Assembly: GCA_006226755.1 (NCBI GenBank)
Contig: SBGE01000187.1
Span: 1-32,987, forward strand
Length of the DNA: 32,987 nucleotides
DNA from: Deltaproteobacteria bacterium
GTDB lineage: Bacteria; Bdellovibrionota; Bacteriovoracia; Bacteriovoracales; Bacteriovoracaceae
Reading direction: 5' to 3'
Part shown: one piece after another, positions 1 to 7,703 of the stretch
Position numbering within the stretch: position 1 is the stretch's first letter
How the letters are laid out: every line of letters starts with the position of its first letter
Program-made: the position numbers and the translations under genes
Notes under the pieces: generated by a model
Database searches by the model: none
What the model saw: only the letters and a program-made list of their open reading frames with translations
What the model was told of the DNA's origin: nothing

Positions 1-2
1 AT

Positions 3-599
3 TTAAGTTTATTTATTAAATCAGTATTTATCGAAAACCTCGCACTTGGTTTCTTCCTTGGAATGTGTACATTCCTTGCGGTTTCCAAGAAAGTCAGCAC
101 GGCCATTGGTCTTGGGATTGCGGTGATTGTGGTTCAAACCATCACCATTCCAGTGAACAATCTTCTTTACAATAATCTTTTGAAAGAAGGTGCTCTGGCC
201 TGGGCAGGTTTTCCAAACGTTGACCTTTCTTTTCTTGGTCTCATTTCCTACATCGGTGTGATCGCGGCCATGGTTCAGATTCTTGAAATGGCCTTGGATC
301 GGTTTTTCCCAGCTCTTTATAATGCTCTTGGGATCTTCCTTCCATTGATCACTGTGAACTGTGCCATTCTTGGTGGTTCTCTTTTTATGGTGGAAAGAGA
401 TTACACTTTTGGAGAGAGTGTTGTTTATGGAGTCGGTTCCGGTTTCGGTTGGGCCCTTGCCATCGCTGCACTTGCTGGAGTGAGAGAGAAAATGAAGTAC
501 TCCGATGTTCCTGACGGACTCAAGGGGCTAGGAATTACTTTTATCACTGTTGGTTTGATGGCCCTCGGGTTTTTGGCCTTCAGTGGAATACAACTTTAA
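3..599 (+). CDS. nqrE: Na+-NQR subunit E (NqrE), 5' end cut by the window
   Basis: Integral membrane subunit of the Na+-translocating NADH:quinone oxidoreductase, which oxidises NADH, reduces ubiquinone and pumps Na+. The reading frame is open from base 3, and the residues before the internal Met at 63 (ending [11 protein letters not shown]) match the NqrE N-terminus. The true start therefore lies just upstream of the window and the ATG at 63 is internal. About 198 codons are present against a usual length near 200. The protein is almost entirely hydrophobic, with six probable membrane segments, and the family stretch [19 protein letters not shown] is intact; NqrD and NqrE share a pair of membrane cysteines that bind an Fe-S centre. 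It ends 34 bases before nqrF, so the two are co-transcribed. nqrA-D are expected upstream but cannot be seen here. Confidence 0.95.
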   Translation, partial: LSLFIKSVFIENLALGFFLGMCTFLAVSKKVSTAIGLGIAVIVVQTITIPVNNLLYNNLLKEGALAWAGFPNVDLSFLGLISYIGVIAAMVQILEMALDRFFPALYNALGIFLPLITVNCAILGGSLFMVERDYTFGESVVYGVGSGFGWALAIAALAGVREKMKYSDVPDGLKGLGITFITVGLMALGFLAFSGIQL

Positions 600-633
600 T
601 TTGAATTTGTAATAAAGATAGAGAGTAAAAATC

Positions 634-1857
634 ATGAATGAAATCACACTTGGCGTAACGATGTTCACAGTTGTGGTCCTCGCTTTGGTGGTCGTGATCC
701 TTTTCGCGAAATCCAAGCTAGTTCCAACTGGTAACGTTAAGCTTAACATCAACGGTGAAAAAAATGTCGACGTGGCTCCCGGCGGAAAATTGCTGAATGT
801 CCTTGCTGACCAGAAGCTTTTTGTTTCTTCGGCCTGTGGTGGCGGTGGAACTTGTGGACAGTGTAAAGTCAAAGTTCTTGAAGGTGGAGGAGAGATTCTT
901 CAAACAGAACTTGGTCACATCACAAAAAGAGAAGCTCGTGAAGGCGAAAGGCTTTCATGTCAGGTTGCAGTAAAGCAAGACATGAAGATTGAAGTTCCTG
1001 AAGAAGTCTTCGGAGTCAAAAAGTGGAAATGTAAAGTGAGATCAAATCACAACGTCGCCACTTTTATTAAGGAACTTGTGCTTGAGCTTCCTCCTGGAGA
1101 AGAAGTACCTTTCCGAGCTGGTGGTTTTATTCAGATCGAAAGACCTCCTGGGCTTTCTATCGACTATAAGAATTTTGAAGTTGAAGATGAGTATAAAGGT
1201 GACTGGGATCAGTTCAACCTCTGGCAATATAAGTCTGTGGTAAATGAAGAAACAATCAGGGCCTACTCAATGGCAAACTACCCAGAAGAGAAGGGCATCA
1301 TCATGTTGAACGTGAGGATTGCTTCTCCTCCTCCAAGACTTCCAAATGTGGAGCCAGGGAAAATGTCATCTTATATTTTTGACTTGAAGCCTGGAGATGA
1401 GTGTACGATCTCAGGTCCATTTGGTGAGTTCTTTGCCAGAGATACTGAAAAGGAAATGATCTTCATCGGTGGTGGTGCAGGTATGGCGCCTATGAGATCG
1501 CATATTTTCGATCAGCTAAGAAGAATCAAAACCAAGAGAAAAATCTCTTTCTGGTACGGGGCACGTTCGGCCAGAGAAATGTTCTATGTTGAAGACTTTG
1601 ATATGCTTGCCAAAGAAAACGAAAACTTTGAATGGCATTGTGCTCTTTCTGATGCTCTTCCAGAAGATAACTGGACAGGCTATACAGGTTTCATTCACAA
1701 CGTTGTTTATGAAAACTATCTGAAGGATCATCCAAATCCAGAAGATTGTGAATACTACATGTGTGGTCCTCCGATTATGAACCAGTGTGTGATCGATATG
1801 CTTCTAAGCCTTGGGGTTGAAAGAGAAGACATCATGCTGGACGACTTCGGCGGCTAG
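634..1857 (+). CDS. nqrF: Na+-NQR subunit F (NqrF), NADH-oxidising FAD/[2Fe-2S] subunit
   Basis: Entry point of electrons into NQR: it takes hydride from NADH onto FAD and passes electrons through a [2Fe-2S] centre. Its 407 residues equal the family length. An N-terminal membrane helix (about 4-25) is followed by a plant-type ferredoxin domain with ligands C68, C74, C77 and C109. Next come an FAD-binding domain with RAYS at 209-212 and an NADH-binding Rossmann domain with GGGAGMAP at 279-286. The conserved Cys of the CGPP motif is C377 and the C-terminus is the typical DDFGG. All catalytic residues are intact, so this NQR should be functional. It is the last gene before a strong terminator at 1887-1920. 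Confidence 0.97.
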   Translation: MNEITLGVTMFTVVVLALVVVILFAKSKLVPTGNVKLNINGEKNVDVAPGGKLLNVLADQKLFVSSACGGGGTCGQCKVKVLEGGGEILQTELGHITKREAREGERLSCQVAVKQDMKIEVPEEVFGVKKWKCKVRSNHNVATFIKELVLELPPGEEVPFRAGGFIQIERPPGLSIDYKNFEVEDEYKGDWDQFNLWQYKSVVNEETIRAYSMANYPEEKGIIMLNVRIASPPPRLPNVEPGKMSSYIFDLKPGDECTISGPFGEFFARDTEKEMIFIGGGAGMAPMRSHIFDQLRRIKTKRKISFWYGARSAREMFYVEDFDMLAKENENFEWHCALSDALPEDNWTGYTGFIHNVVYENYLKDHPNPEDCEYYMCGPPIMNQCVIDMLLSLGVEREDIMLDDFGG

Positions 1858-1886
1858 AAAGAAAAAAATTGTATGCATAAGGAAAT

Positions 1887-1920
1887 GCCCCGCTTTTATC
1901 CGTAAAAGAGGGGCTTTTTT
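1887..1920 (+). terminator. Intrinsic terminator between nqrF and apbE
   Basis: Stem GCCCC (1887-1891) with GGGGC (1910-1914), continued inward by CTTTTA (1893-1898) with TAAAAG (1903-1908) around a TCCG loop, then six T. It lies 29 bases after the nqrF stop and ends 13 bases before the apbE start. It should limit transcription of apbE and nqrM relative to the structural genes, unless readthrough occurs. Confidence 0.9.
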
Positions 1921-1933
1921 GTTTTGGAGACTG

Positions 1934-2980
1934 ATGAAAAAGGTTAATCCTCTCAAATGGAGCGCAGGCCTTCTCTTTGTTCTGATAATTCTTGGAACAT
2001 TGATTATGAGAAGAGAGTCAGAAATGGTGATCCTTCAAGGGAAAACCATGGGGACGACCTATACCGTGAAGTACCTGACCAAGAAGGGCGCACCGATAGC
2101 GAATCAGATTTCTATTGATGTTGAACAGCTTCTTAAAGAAGTGAATCGCCAAATGTCCACTTGGCAAAAAGATTCTGAAATTTCTACCTTTAATAAACTT
2201 CCTGCCAATCAAGAGATGGTGATCTCAGATGATTTTCTTTTTGTTTTGACTGGGGCCCTGGATGTCGCGGAAAAAACACAGGGAGTTTTTGATCCGACAA
2301 TCGGACCGTTGGTCAATCTTTGGGGATTCGGACCTGATGGAGAAAGAAAAGTTCCAAGCGAAATAGATATTGCAGATGCCAAGAGAAAAGTCGGTCATGA
2401 CAAAATTGTCGTTAATTCATCTGAAAAAAAGATCTCTAAAAAAGTAGATGGGGTTTATCTCGATCTTTCGGCCTCGGCGAAAGGATATGGGGTTGATGTT
2501 CTCTCTACTCATCTCTCCAAGCATGGGCTAGTTGATCATATGGTTGAGATTGGGGGAGAGGTCAGAACTTCCGGAAAGAAAAACGGAAAATTTTGGTCAA
2601 TTGCCATTGAAGTCCCTGCTGAGGATTCATTTAAAGTGGCACAAAAAGTTTTGCCACTCGATGGGTTGGCAGTTGCCACCAGTGGTTCCTATCGAAACTT
2701 CTTTAAGAAAGGAAAGAAGCGCTATAGTCACGCCATCAATTTCAAGACTGGCGAGCCAATCAAACATACTTTGGCCTCAGTTTCGGTGGTGATGAAAACT
2801 TGCCTGGAAGCAGACAGTTGGGCAACGGCCCTTATGGTCATGGGTGTTGAGGATGGTGTGCAACTAGCTGAAAAATTGAATATCCCGGCCTATTTTATTT
2901 ATAACCCGGCTGGCCAAAACGCAGAGAGCTTTGTAGAAAAGTCTACACAAGCTTTTAATCAGCTCTTTGGGAGTCCCTGA
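1934..2980 (+). CDS. apbE: FAD:protein FMN transferase ApbE
   Basis: Flavin transferase that covalently attaches FMN to threonines of NqrB and NqrC, using FAD and Mg2+ at the periplasmic face. An upstream in-frame ATG at 1811 overlaps nqrF and the terminator. The start at 1934 is preferred because GGAG lies at 1926-1929 and the protein then begins with a clean signal anchor (LLFVLIILGTLIM). No lipobox Cys is seen, so it is probably membrane-anchored. Family blocks are present in order: GKTMGTTYTV near the N-terminus, DPTIGPLVNLWGFGP, YLDLSASAKGYGVD, EIGGEVRTSG, ATSGSYRNF and ADSWATALMVMG, which carries the metal-site Asp and Thr. Length is 348 residues, normal for the family. Its position behind nqrF and overlap with nqrM point to NQR maturation. 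Confidence 0.95.
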   Translation: MKKVNPLKWSAGLLFVLIILGTLIMRRESEMVILQGKTMGTTYTVKYLTKKGAPIANQISIDVEQLLKEVNRQMSTWQKDSEISTFNKLPANQEMVISDDFLFVLTGALDVAEKTQGVFDPTIGPLVNLWGFGPDGERKVPSEIDIADAKRKVGHDKIVVNSSEKKISKKVDGVYLDLSASAKGYGVDVLSTHLSKHGLVDHMVEIGGEVRTSGKKNGKFWSIAIEVPAEDSFKVAQKVLPLDGLAVATSGSYRNFFKKGKKRYSHAINFKTGEPIKHTLASVSVVMKTCLEADSWATALMVMGVEDGVQLAEKLNIPAYFIYNPAGQNAESFVEKSTQAFNQLFGSP

Positions 2981-3192
2981 TGGAAATGTTTCTTATCACT
3001 TTAGTGTTCTTCTCCGTGACTATCGTTTTGATGGCGATTGGCTACATCATTGCCAGAAAGAAACTCAAAGGAAGTTGTGGTGGTCTTGGAACTATCATGG
3101 GTGAAGATTGCATGTTCTGCTCCAAGAAAGAAGAGTGCGAGAAAAACAAAGAACTTCGCGAAGATTGCATTGGTACTCCTGAAGCCAAATAG
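2980..3192 (+). CDS. nqrM: Na+-NQR maturation protein NqrM
   Basis: Small membrane protein needed to assemble NQR, thought to deliver iron for the Cys-ligated centre between NqrD and NqrE. It has 70 residues: one N-terminal membrane helix (about 4-24), then a Cys-rich tail with the family signature SCGGLG (C33) and further cysteines at 44, 47, 53 and 63. The start overlaps the apbE stop by one base (TGATG), so translation is coupled. The last two-fifths are more charged and longer than in the Vibrio protein as I remember it. Confidence rests on the CGGLG motif and the context. Confidence 0.92.
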   Translation: MEMFLITLVFFSVTIVLMAIGYIIARKKLKGSCGGLGTIMGEDCMFCSKKEECEKNKELREDCIGTPEAK

Positions 3193-3279
3193 CCGATCAA
3201 ATTAGTCCCTTCCGGTTTCAATTTATCCAAGCTCAAGGTTGTGTTAACCTATTGATTGTAAATCATTTAGGGAGATCTC

Positions 3280-4167
3280 ATGAATTTCAAAAACCTTGTT
3301 TGGGCCATCGATTATAGTTCGAAAAAGTCCAACATCAACAAAGCTGTAAGTTCCTTTTTAAAAGTTTTTACTGATATCAAAACGGCAAAGATTCATCCCG
3401 TATCTATTCTTGCTCTCGGTAAAATGGGATTCATTCAAGATATCAGCAAGCAGGAAGTCTTGGATTACAAAGAGGAAACTATCACTGAAACTTACGACAT
3501 CATGAAAGGTGTGGGGTTTGGTCATTTGACTCCCGAGTTGATTACAACAACTGGTAGAAGTACTGCTGACATGATCAAGGCCCTTAATAAACATGTAAGC
3601 AAAGTCAGTGGTGATATTATTGTTTTGGGCTCACATAACTTTGATGCACTTAATAGATTCCTCTTGGGAAGTTTTGCTGAGTCTGTTTTGTTTTCTTCAA
3701 AAATTCCAACTTTGGTTATCAATCCAAAAATGACTCCACAAAAAAGTAAGATTTCTAAAATTCTTTTTCCTGTTGATCTTTCAACTGAAGACTATATGGA
3801 AGAAGTGAAGGAATGTTGGAAATTTGCCAAAGCTTATGGAATCAAAGAAATTGATTATTTTTATTATTTTGGTTTAGGGCGAGGAACAAGCCGTCAGCCC
3901 CAGTTTATTCGTGATAATCTTCACAGCAAAACACAGATCCTTGAAAAGTTGGTTCAAGATTCTAAGAAAAAAGGATTTGGCGGCCGATATCATCTACAAC
4001 TTGAAGAAAAAAATATGACCGATAGTTTGTTGGATGCTGTTACAAAGTCGAAATCACAAATGATTGTGATGAAAGGGAAAACAAGTAAAGCAACAGCTAT
4101 GTTTGTTGGTTCGATGACAAGAAATGTCGTTCGCTATTCTAAAGTTCCGGTTTTAGTTTTCCACTAA
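3280..4167 (+). CDS. Tandem universal stress protein (two UspA domains)
   Basis: Cytoplasmic UspA-superfamily protein of 295 residues, about two UspA domains in tandem. The second half ends in the family's nucleotide-loop pattern: VMKGKT, then a G-S-x-T element (VGSMTRNVVRYSKVPVLV). The first half has a related GSHN...GSFAESVLFSSKIPTLVINP segment. This suggests ATP binding in both halves, but the ligand cannot be told from sequence. GGGAG lies 7 bases before the ATG. It is a single-gene unit whose last four bases overlap the convergent dacB gene. Target and stress signal are unknown. Confidence 0.85.
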   Translation: MNFKNLVWAIDYSSKKSNINKAVSSFLKVFTDIKTAKIHPVSILALGKMGFIQDISKQEVLDYKEETITETYDIMKGVGFGHLTPELITTTGRSTADMIKALNKHVSKVSGDIIVLGSHNFDALNRFLLGSFAESVLFSSKIPTLVINPKMTPQKSKISKILFPVDLSTEDYMEEVKECWKFAKAYGIKEIDYFYYFGLGRGTSRQPQFIRDNLHSKTQILEKLVQDSKKKGFGGRYHLQLEEKNMTDSLLDAVTKSKSQMIVMKGKTSKATAMFVGSMTRNVVRYSKVPVLVFH

Positions 4168-5570
4168 AGAGTTTCATACCAATGGCGTATCAGAGCATCT
4201 GTCAAAGGCTTGCTCTGGTTACGCCAATCTTTTGCTTTTTCCCTTAATTGATTTATCTTTTCAGAGTTGGGTCCATCCAGCAAATCTCTTTTTTTCATGT
4301 CATTGATGAACACACTAAAAGCATAGATCTTTCCTGATTTGGCAAAAAGATAACCGGCTATATTATCAATATAGTCTAGAGAACCTGTTTTTGCCCAAAC
4401 ATTGTAGGCCATTTCCGGATCATTGAGACGGCGCAACATCCATCCACTTTGTCCACTGATGCTGAATAGGGAAGGGTAAGCTGTTTCCCCAAATTCCTTT
4501 GGGAAGTTTTCCGCAAGAAAGGCGGTTAATGCTTTAGGGGTCATTCGATTTTGAGAATCTAGCCCCGATCCATTTTTAAGATTGATGGAAGAGAGAAAGT
4601 TGAATTTCTTTTTAAGTGCTTCTTGCATTTCTTTAGCAGCAGGTTCCAAAGGATGGGACTTTGTCGAAGCGAGTAGTAGAAGTTCGGCCATAAGATTGTT
4701 TGAATATTCCATGATAGATTTGGAAAGAAGGGAGAGTGGCTGGCTAAACTGAGTCACAATTTTTTTGCCAGAAGTTTTTCCTTCAATTGCTTTGGGAAGT
4801 TCAATACCAGTCTTAGCAGCAATCATTCTAAAAGTTTCAGCGAAAATTAGGGCCGGTTTTCTAATAGGAACTTCTTCAAGATGCTGATACTTTTCTGCTT
4901 CAGACAACCCCCAAACTTCCATTGAGGTATCGCCATCTAATTCTTTAAATCTTCTTCCAGGAGTGAATTTCTCTCTAAGTTTCATCACTTTAAGAGAGTG
5001 CAATGGTGGAATTGTTTGATATCCACGCCAAACCGTGAAGCGATTGAACTCCAGTGAAAGTGCGGAAACGCCTGGGTTATAAGTTTGGTCTCCAAGTCCA
5101 ATGGTAGAGATCATTGGGATGACTGGTAGTGCACTTTGATCGTAGAGTAATCGTCCTTTAACTTTTGAGATGCCTGCATTTTTGAGTTTGATCGCCATAT
5201 TCATTAACATCGCATTTGTGAAAAAAGGATCACCTGCTCCTTTCAAAATCAAGTCACCGTCAAGAACACCGTCTTTTATTTTTCCATTGGCAAAAATCTC
5301 AGTTTCAAATCGATAATTATCACCAAGTTTATTCAACGCGTGCCATACTGTTAGAATTTTCGTGAGCGAAGCTGGTATGACTTGTCTGTCCTGTTCATGT
5401 CCGAAATACTCATTTGGACTTCCTACTTCTTTCAATGACCATGAAATCAAATCAGAATCGATGGAGTAACGAGAAGCCATCTTTTTTAGCCAAGGAGAGA
5501 TGTCCTCCTTCAACTCCTGAGAGTTAAGGGGCGTCAAAACAAAAAACAAACTAAGGAGTAGGATTTTCAT
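4164..5570 (-). CDS. dacB: D-alanyl-D-alanine carboxypeptidase/endopeptidase, PBP4 type (peptidase S13)
   Basis: Periplasmic penicillin-binding protein that trims stem peptides and cuts D-Ala-mDAP crosslinks in peptidoglycan. Numbered from the chosen start it has 468 residues. It begins with a signal peptide (MKILLLSLFFVLTPLNS) and carries the three serine-transferase motifs: S68-L-T-K71, S290-N-N and K394-T-G-S. The long insertion between motifs 1 and 2 is typical of S13. An ATG nine bases upstream (5579) would add MEG, but it sits inside a TATAAT box, and transcription from that box should begin at about 5570-5572. I therefore prefer the ATG at 5570, possibly translated without a leader. 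PBP4-family proteins are prominent in Bdellovibrio-type predators, where they reshape prey and self walls; a predatory role here is inference only. Confidence 0.93.
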   Translation of the reverse strand: MKILLLSLFFVLTPLNSQELKEDISPWLKKMASRYSIDSDLISWSLKEVGSPNEYFGHEQDRQVIPASLTKILTVWHALNKLGDNYRFETEIFANGKIKDGVLDGDLILKGAGDPFFTNAMLMNMAIKLKNAGISKVKGRLLYDQSALPVIPMISTIGLGDQTYNPGVSALSLEFNRFTVWRGYQTIPPLHSLKVMKLREKFTPGRRFKELDGDTSMEVWGLSEAEKYQHLEEVPIRKPALIFAETFRMIAAKTGIELPKAIEGKTSGKKIVTQFSQPLSLLSKSIMEYSNNLMAELLLLASTKSHPLEPAAKEMQEALKKKFNFLSSINLKNGSGLDSQNRMTPKALTAFLAENFPKEFGETAYPSLFSISGQSGWMLRRLNDPEMAYNVWAKTGSLDYIDNIAGYLFAKSGKIYAFSVFINDMKKRDLLDGPNSEKINQLREKAKDWRNQSKPLTDALIRHWYETL

Positions 5571-5577
5571 ACCTTCC

Positions 5578-5607
5578 ATTATAGGCGAGTATTTTTAAGT
5601 TGAACAA
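5578..5607 (-). promoter_or_regulatory. Promoter of dacB, -10 abutting the start codon
   Basis: On the minus strand TTGTTC (5607-5602) is followed after 18 bases by a perfect TATAAT (5583-5578). The expected start of transcription falls at 5572-5570, on or just before the ATG at 5570, which implies an mRNA with little or no 5' leader. Confidence 0.6.
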
Positions 5608-5666
5608 ATTGGGGAAACTTGCAGTGTGACTTTTCAAGCTGAGTGCTTTTCGTTACGCTGTTGGCC

Positions 5667-6329
5667 ATGAGTAAAATGAATAAAGCGGACAGGGCCGCCT
5701 ATATTGACCAAAAGCTTGAAGAGCTTTTCCCTGAGACTCCTATTCCACTCGATCACACAGACGCTTACACTTTGTTAATCGCTGTTTTACTTTCTGCTCA
5801 ATGTACTGACGTAAGGGTCAATCAAGTCACACCGAAGCTATTCAAAAAGGCCAATACACCCAAGAAAATGGTGAAACTGACTGTACAGGAAATTGAAGAC
5901 ATCGTTAGACCTTGTGGACTTGCACCAAGAAAGGCCAAGGCCATCCATACACTTTCCCAAATGATTCTTGATTTGCATGGAGGAGAAGTTCCAGGCAATT
6001 TTGAGGATCTTGAAAAGCTCCCTGGGGTAGGACATAAAACCGCCTCTGTTGTCATGGCCCAGTCTTTTGGCGTTCCAGCCTTTCCTGTGGACACTCATAT
6101 TCATCGTTTGGCCCAACAGTGGGAACTGACAAATGGTAAGAATGTAGATCAGACTGAGAAAGATTTGAAAAAAGTCTTTCCTGAGGACAGATGGAATAAA
6201 CTCCATTTGCAGATAATCTTTTTTGGAAGGGAATATTGTCCGGCTAGAAGTTGTGATGGGTTATCTTGCGATATTTGTAAAACATGTTTTCCTTCAAGAA
6301 AAAGAAAAAAAGAATATAAGAGGTCATAA
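5667..6329 (+). CDS. nth: Endonuclease III (DNA glycosylase/AP lyase)
   Basis: Base-excision repair enzyme that removes oxidised pyrimidines and cleaves the AP site. With the start at 5667 it has 220 residues, close to the 211 of E. coli. The helix-hairpin-helix LPGVGHKTA (118-126) includes catalytic Lys124, and VDTHIHR carries catalytic Asp142. The C-terminal Fe-S region has five cysteines: 191, 196, 201, 204 and 207. Three of them (191, 201, 207) keep the register of the usual C-x6-C-x2-C-x5-C ligand pattern, but position 198 is Gly. C196 or C204 may supply the fourth ligand, or the cluster is altered. Starts at 5643 and 5676 are also possible; no strong ribosome-binding site decides between them. 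The next gene begins immediately after the stop. Confidence 0.92.
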   Translation: MSKMNKADRAAYIDQKLEELFPETPIPLDHTDAYTLLIAVLLSAQCTDVRVNQVTPKLFKKANTPKKMVKLTVQEIEDIVRPCGLAPRKAKAIHTLSQMILDLHGGEVPGNFEDLEKLPGVGHKTASVVMAQSFGVPAFPVDTHIHRLAQQWELTNGKNVDQTEKDLKKVFPEDRWNKLHLQIIFFGREYCPARSCDGLSCDICKTCFPSRKRKKEYKRS

Positions 6330-7124
6330 ATGATTGAAGGCAATATTCTAAAAATGGAAAATGAACTGGCAGACGTTGCTCAGTATACATTGCCTATTGG
6401 TGATCATAGCATTTCCATGAATCAATTGGTTGGAAAAGAAATTGAATTTGAGTTCAAGGGACAAATCAATTGTATTGCCACAGGTGAAAAGATCAAAAAA
6501 ACCTATAATCAAGGCTATTCATACAAGTCATTCATGACACTTGCTGCTTGCGATATATGTATTGTGAAACCTGAACTTTGTCATTACGACAAAGGAACTT
6601 GTCGGCAGCCTGAGTGGGGTGAAAAACATTGCATGACTCCACATTATGTTTACCTCTCGATTGCTTCATCTCCAAAGATTGGAATTACCAGGGAATGTAA
6701 TATTCCTCATCGTTGGATTGATCAAGGAGCCACTTACGCCCTTCCTATTTTGAAAGTGAAAGATCGCTTTACTTCAGGAATTATTGAAAACGAAATCGCT
6801 AAAAACATGTCAGATAAAACTAACTGGCGAAAAATGTTAAAAGGTGAAATTGAAGAGGCTGATCTCTATGAGATGCGAGATCAAATATATGATGATTACG
6901 GAGATCTTCTCGATGATATGGAAGCAGAGGATCTCGACGAAGAGATTTTGACCATTCACTATCCGATCGAGTCGATCCCAGACAAAATCAAATCTTTGAG
7001 CTTTGATAAGTCCCCAGTCATTTCAGGTAAGCTTATGGGAATTAAGGGGCAGTATCTGATTTTTGATCAAGGGGTTCTCAATATGAGAAAGCATCAAGGC
7101 TATTATTTATATCTCAAAAGTTGA
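6330..7124 (+). CDS. DUF2797 family protein
   Basis: Member of the uncharacterised DUF2797 family, recognised from the block CIATGEKIKKTYNQGY ... CDICIVKPELCHYDKGTC ... EWGEKHCM, followed by a GITR-type motif and RWIDQGAT. It has 264 residues and no signal peptide. The Cys-rich part should bind metal. Where relatives as I remember them read GYCYPCF, this protein reads GYSYKSF, so one CxxC pair is missing while the later cysteines (CDIC, C-H, C, C) are kept. It follows nth with no gap, so the two are co-translated, which hints at a nucleic-acid-related role. Function is unknown. Confidence 0.85.
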   Translation: MIEGNILKMENELADVAQYTLPIGDHSISMNQLVGKEIEFEFKGQINCIATGEKIKKTYNQGYSYKSFMTLAACDICIVKPELCHYDKGTCRQPEWGEKHCMTPHYVYLSIASSPKIGITRECNIPHRWIDQGATYALPILKVKDRFTSGIIENEIAKNMSDKTNWRKMLKGEIEEADLYEMRDQIYDDYGDLLDDMEAEDLDEEILTIHYPIESIPDKIKSLSFDKSPVISGKLMGIKGQYLIFDQGVLNMRKHQGYYLYLKS

Positions 7125-7150
7125 TTTACCTGATATCAGGTGTTTAACAT
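7121..7150 (+). promoter_or_regulatory. Possible promoter with a perfect palindrome in its spacer
   Basis: TTGATT (7121-7126) and TAACAT (7145-7150) are separated by 18 bases. The spacer holds a perfect 14-base palindrome, ACCTGATATCAGGT (7128-7141), the position expected for a repressor operator. The downstream gene would be the small Cys protein at 7240. The promoter match itself is only moderate. Confidence 0.35.
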
Positions 7151-7168
7151 GTATCTAATTTTTTAGAC

Positions 7169-7195
7169 TCAAAAATTTTGGTTTTCTCCCGATAA
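7169..7195 (+). promoter_or_regulatory. Possible sigma-28 (FliA)-type promoter
   Basis: CCCGATAA (7188-7195) matches seven of eight bases of the sigma-28 -10 element GCCGATAA. TCAAAAAT (7169-7176), a weak match to TAAAGTTT, lies exactly 11 bases upstream. It would start transcription shortly before the gene at 7240. Short motif, unproven. Confidence 0.3.
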
Positions 7196-7239
7196 GGTTA
7201 CATCAAGCTTCGATGCTTGAGATGAGGAGTCTTATCAGC

Positions 7240-7470
7240 ATGTGTGATGTGTGTAGTTCCGAAGGGATAGACTGGAAATTTGTGAATGGGGCCAAAGATA
7301 CGCTTCATCAGGTAAAGCTTTACCGGGTCTATAAAGACAAAATGGCGGTCTGTAAGCTCTGTCATCTTCACGGAATTGAGCTCTTTGTATTGGGTGAAAA
7401 GCGATTCATCGAAAATCACCTGAATTTCGCACGGGAGCTGGCCGAGAAGAAGGGCAAATTTGCGGCCTGA
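7240..7470 (+). CDS. Small Cys-rich protein with two CxxC pairs
   Basis: Not recognised as a named family. ATGs at 7213, 7222 and 7240 are in frame. I prefer 7240 because GGAG at 7226-7229 sits ten bases upstream and the protein then begins directly at the first CxxC (MCDVC). The 76-residue product has CDVC at the N-terminus and CKLC in the middle, about 42 residues apart, suggesting a zinc ribbon. It ends in a helical, Lys-rich tail (ARELAEKKGKFAA). There is no signal peptide, so it is likely cytoplasmic. It stands alone between the DUF2797 gene and a strong terminator. Possible roles are nucleic-acid or protein binding, but nothing in the sequence decides. Confidence 0.75.
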   Translation: MCDVCSSEGIDWKFVNGAKDTLHQVKLYRVYKDKMAVCKLCHLHGIELFVLGEKRFIENHLNFARELAEKKGKFAA

Positions 7471-7500
7471 CCTTACAGGATTTCAACAACTTATGATTTG

Positions 7501-7529
7501 AGGCCACTCTTTAACGAGTGGCCTTTTTT
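7501..7529 (+). terminator. Intrinsic terminator
   Basis: Perfect 8-base stem GGCCACTC (7502-7509) / GAGTGGCC (7516-7523) with a six-base loop and a run of six T. It closes the transcript of the small Cys protein. Confidence 0.95.
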
Positions 7530-7703
7530 GTTATAAATCCCGGTTATTTCAAATATTTGCTGCCTTTATCTAAAAATCTTTCCACTTCATTGAAAAAGCG
7601 CCTTCACTACGATAGAAATCTCTCGCCAATAGCCAATAAAGATTCGGGCCATATCCAAGTAGAGGGGGATCGGGCCATCAGTCGAATCTAAAAGAGAGAG
7701 AGT

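Noticed and set aside
63-599. nqrE starting at ATG 63
   Set aside because: The frame is open from base 3 and the residues before 63 match NqrE, so this Met is internal.
528-872. Open frames opposite nqrF, and similar frames opposite the S8 protease, map and others
   Set aside because: They lie antisense to well-identified genes, lack ribosome-binding sites and show no family features.
1811-1933. apbE starting at ATG 1811 inside nqrF
   Set aside because: The extension crosses the terminator and is not family-like; ATG 1934 has a ribosome-binding site and a signal anchor.
7608-7615. TACGATAG upstream of the S8 protease as a sigma-28 -10
   Set aside because: Only the CGATA core matches and no -35 lies at the right distance.
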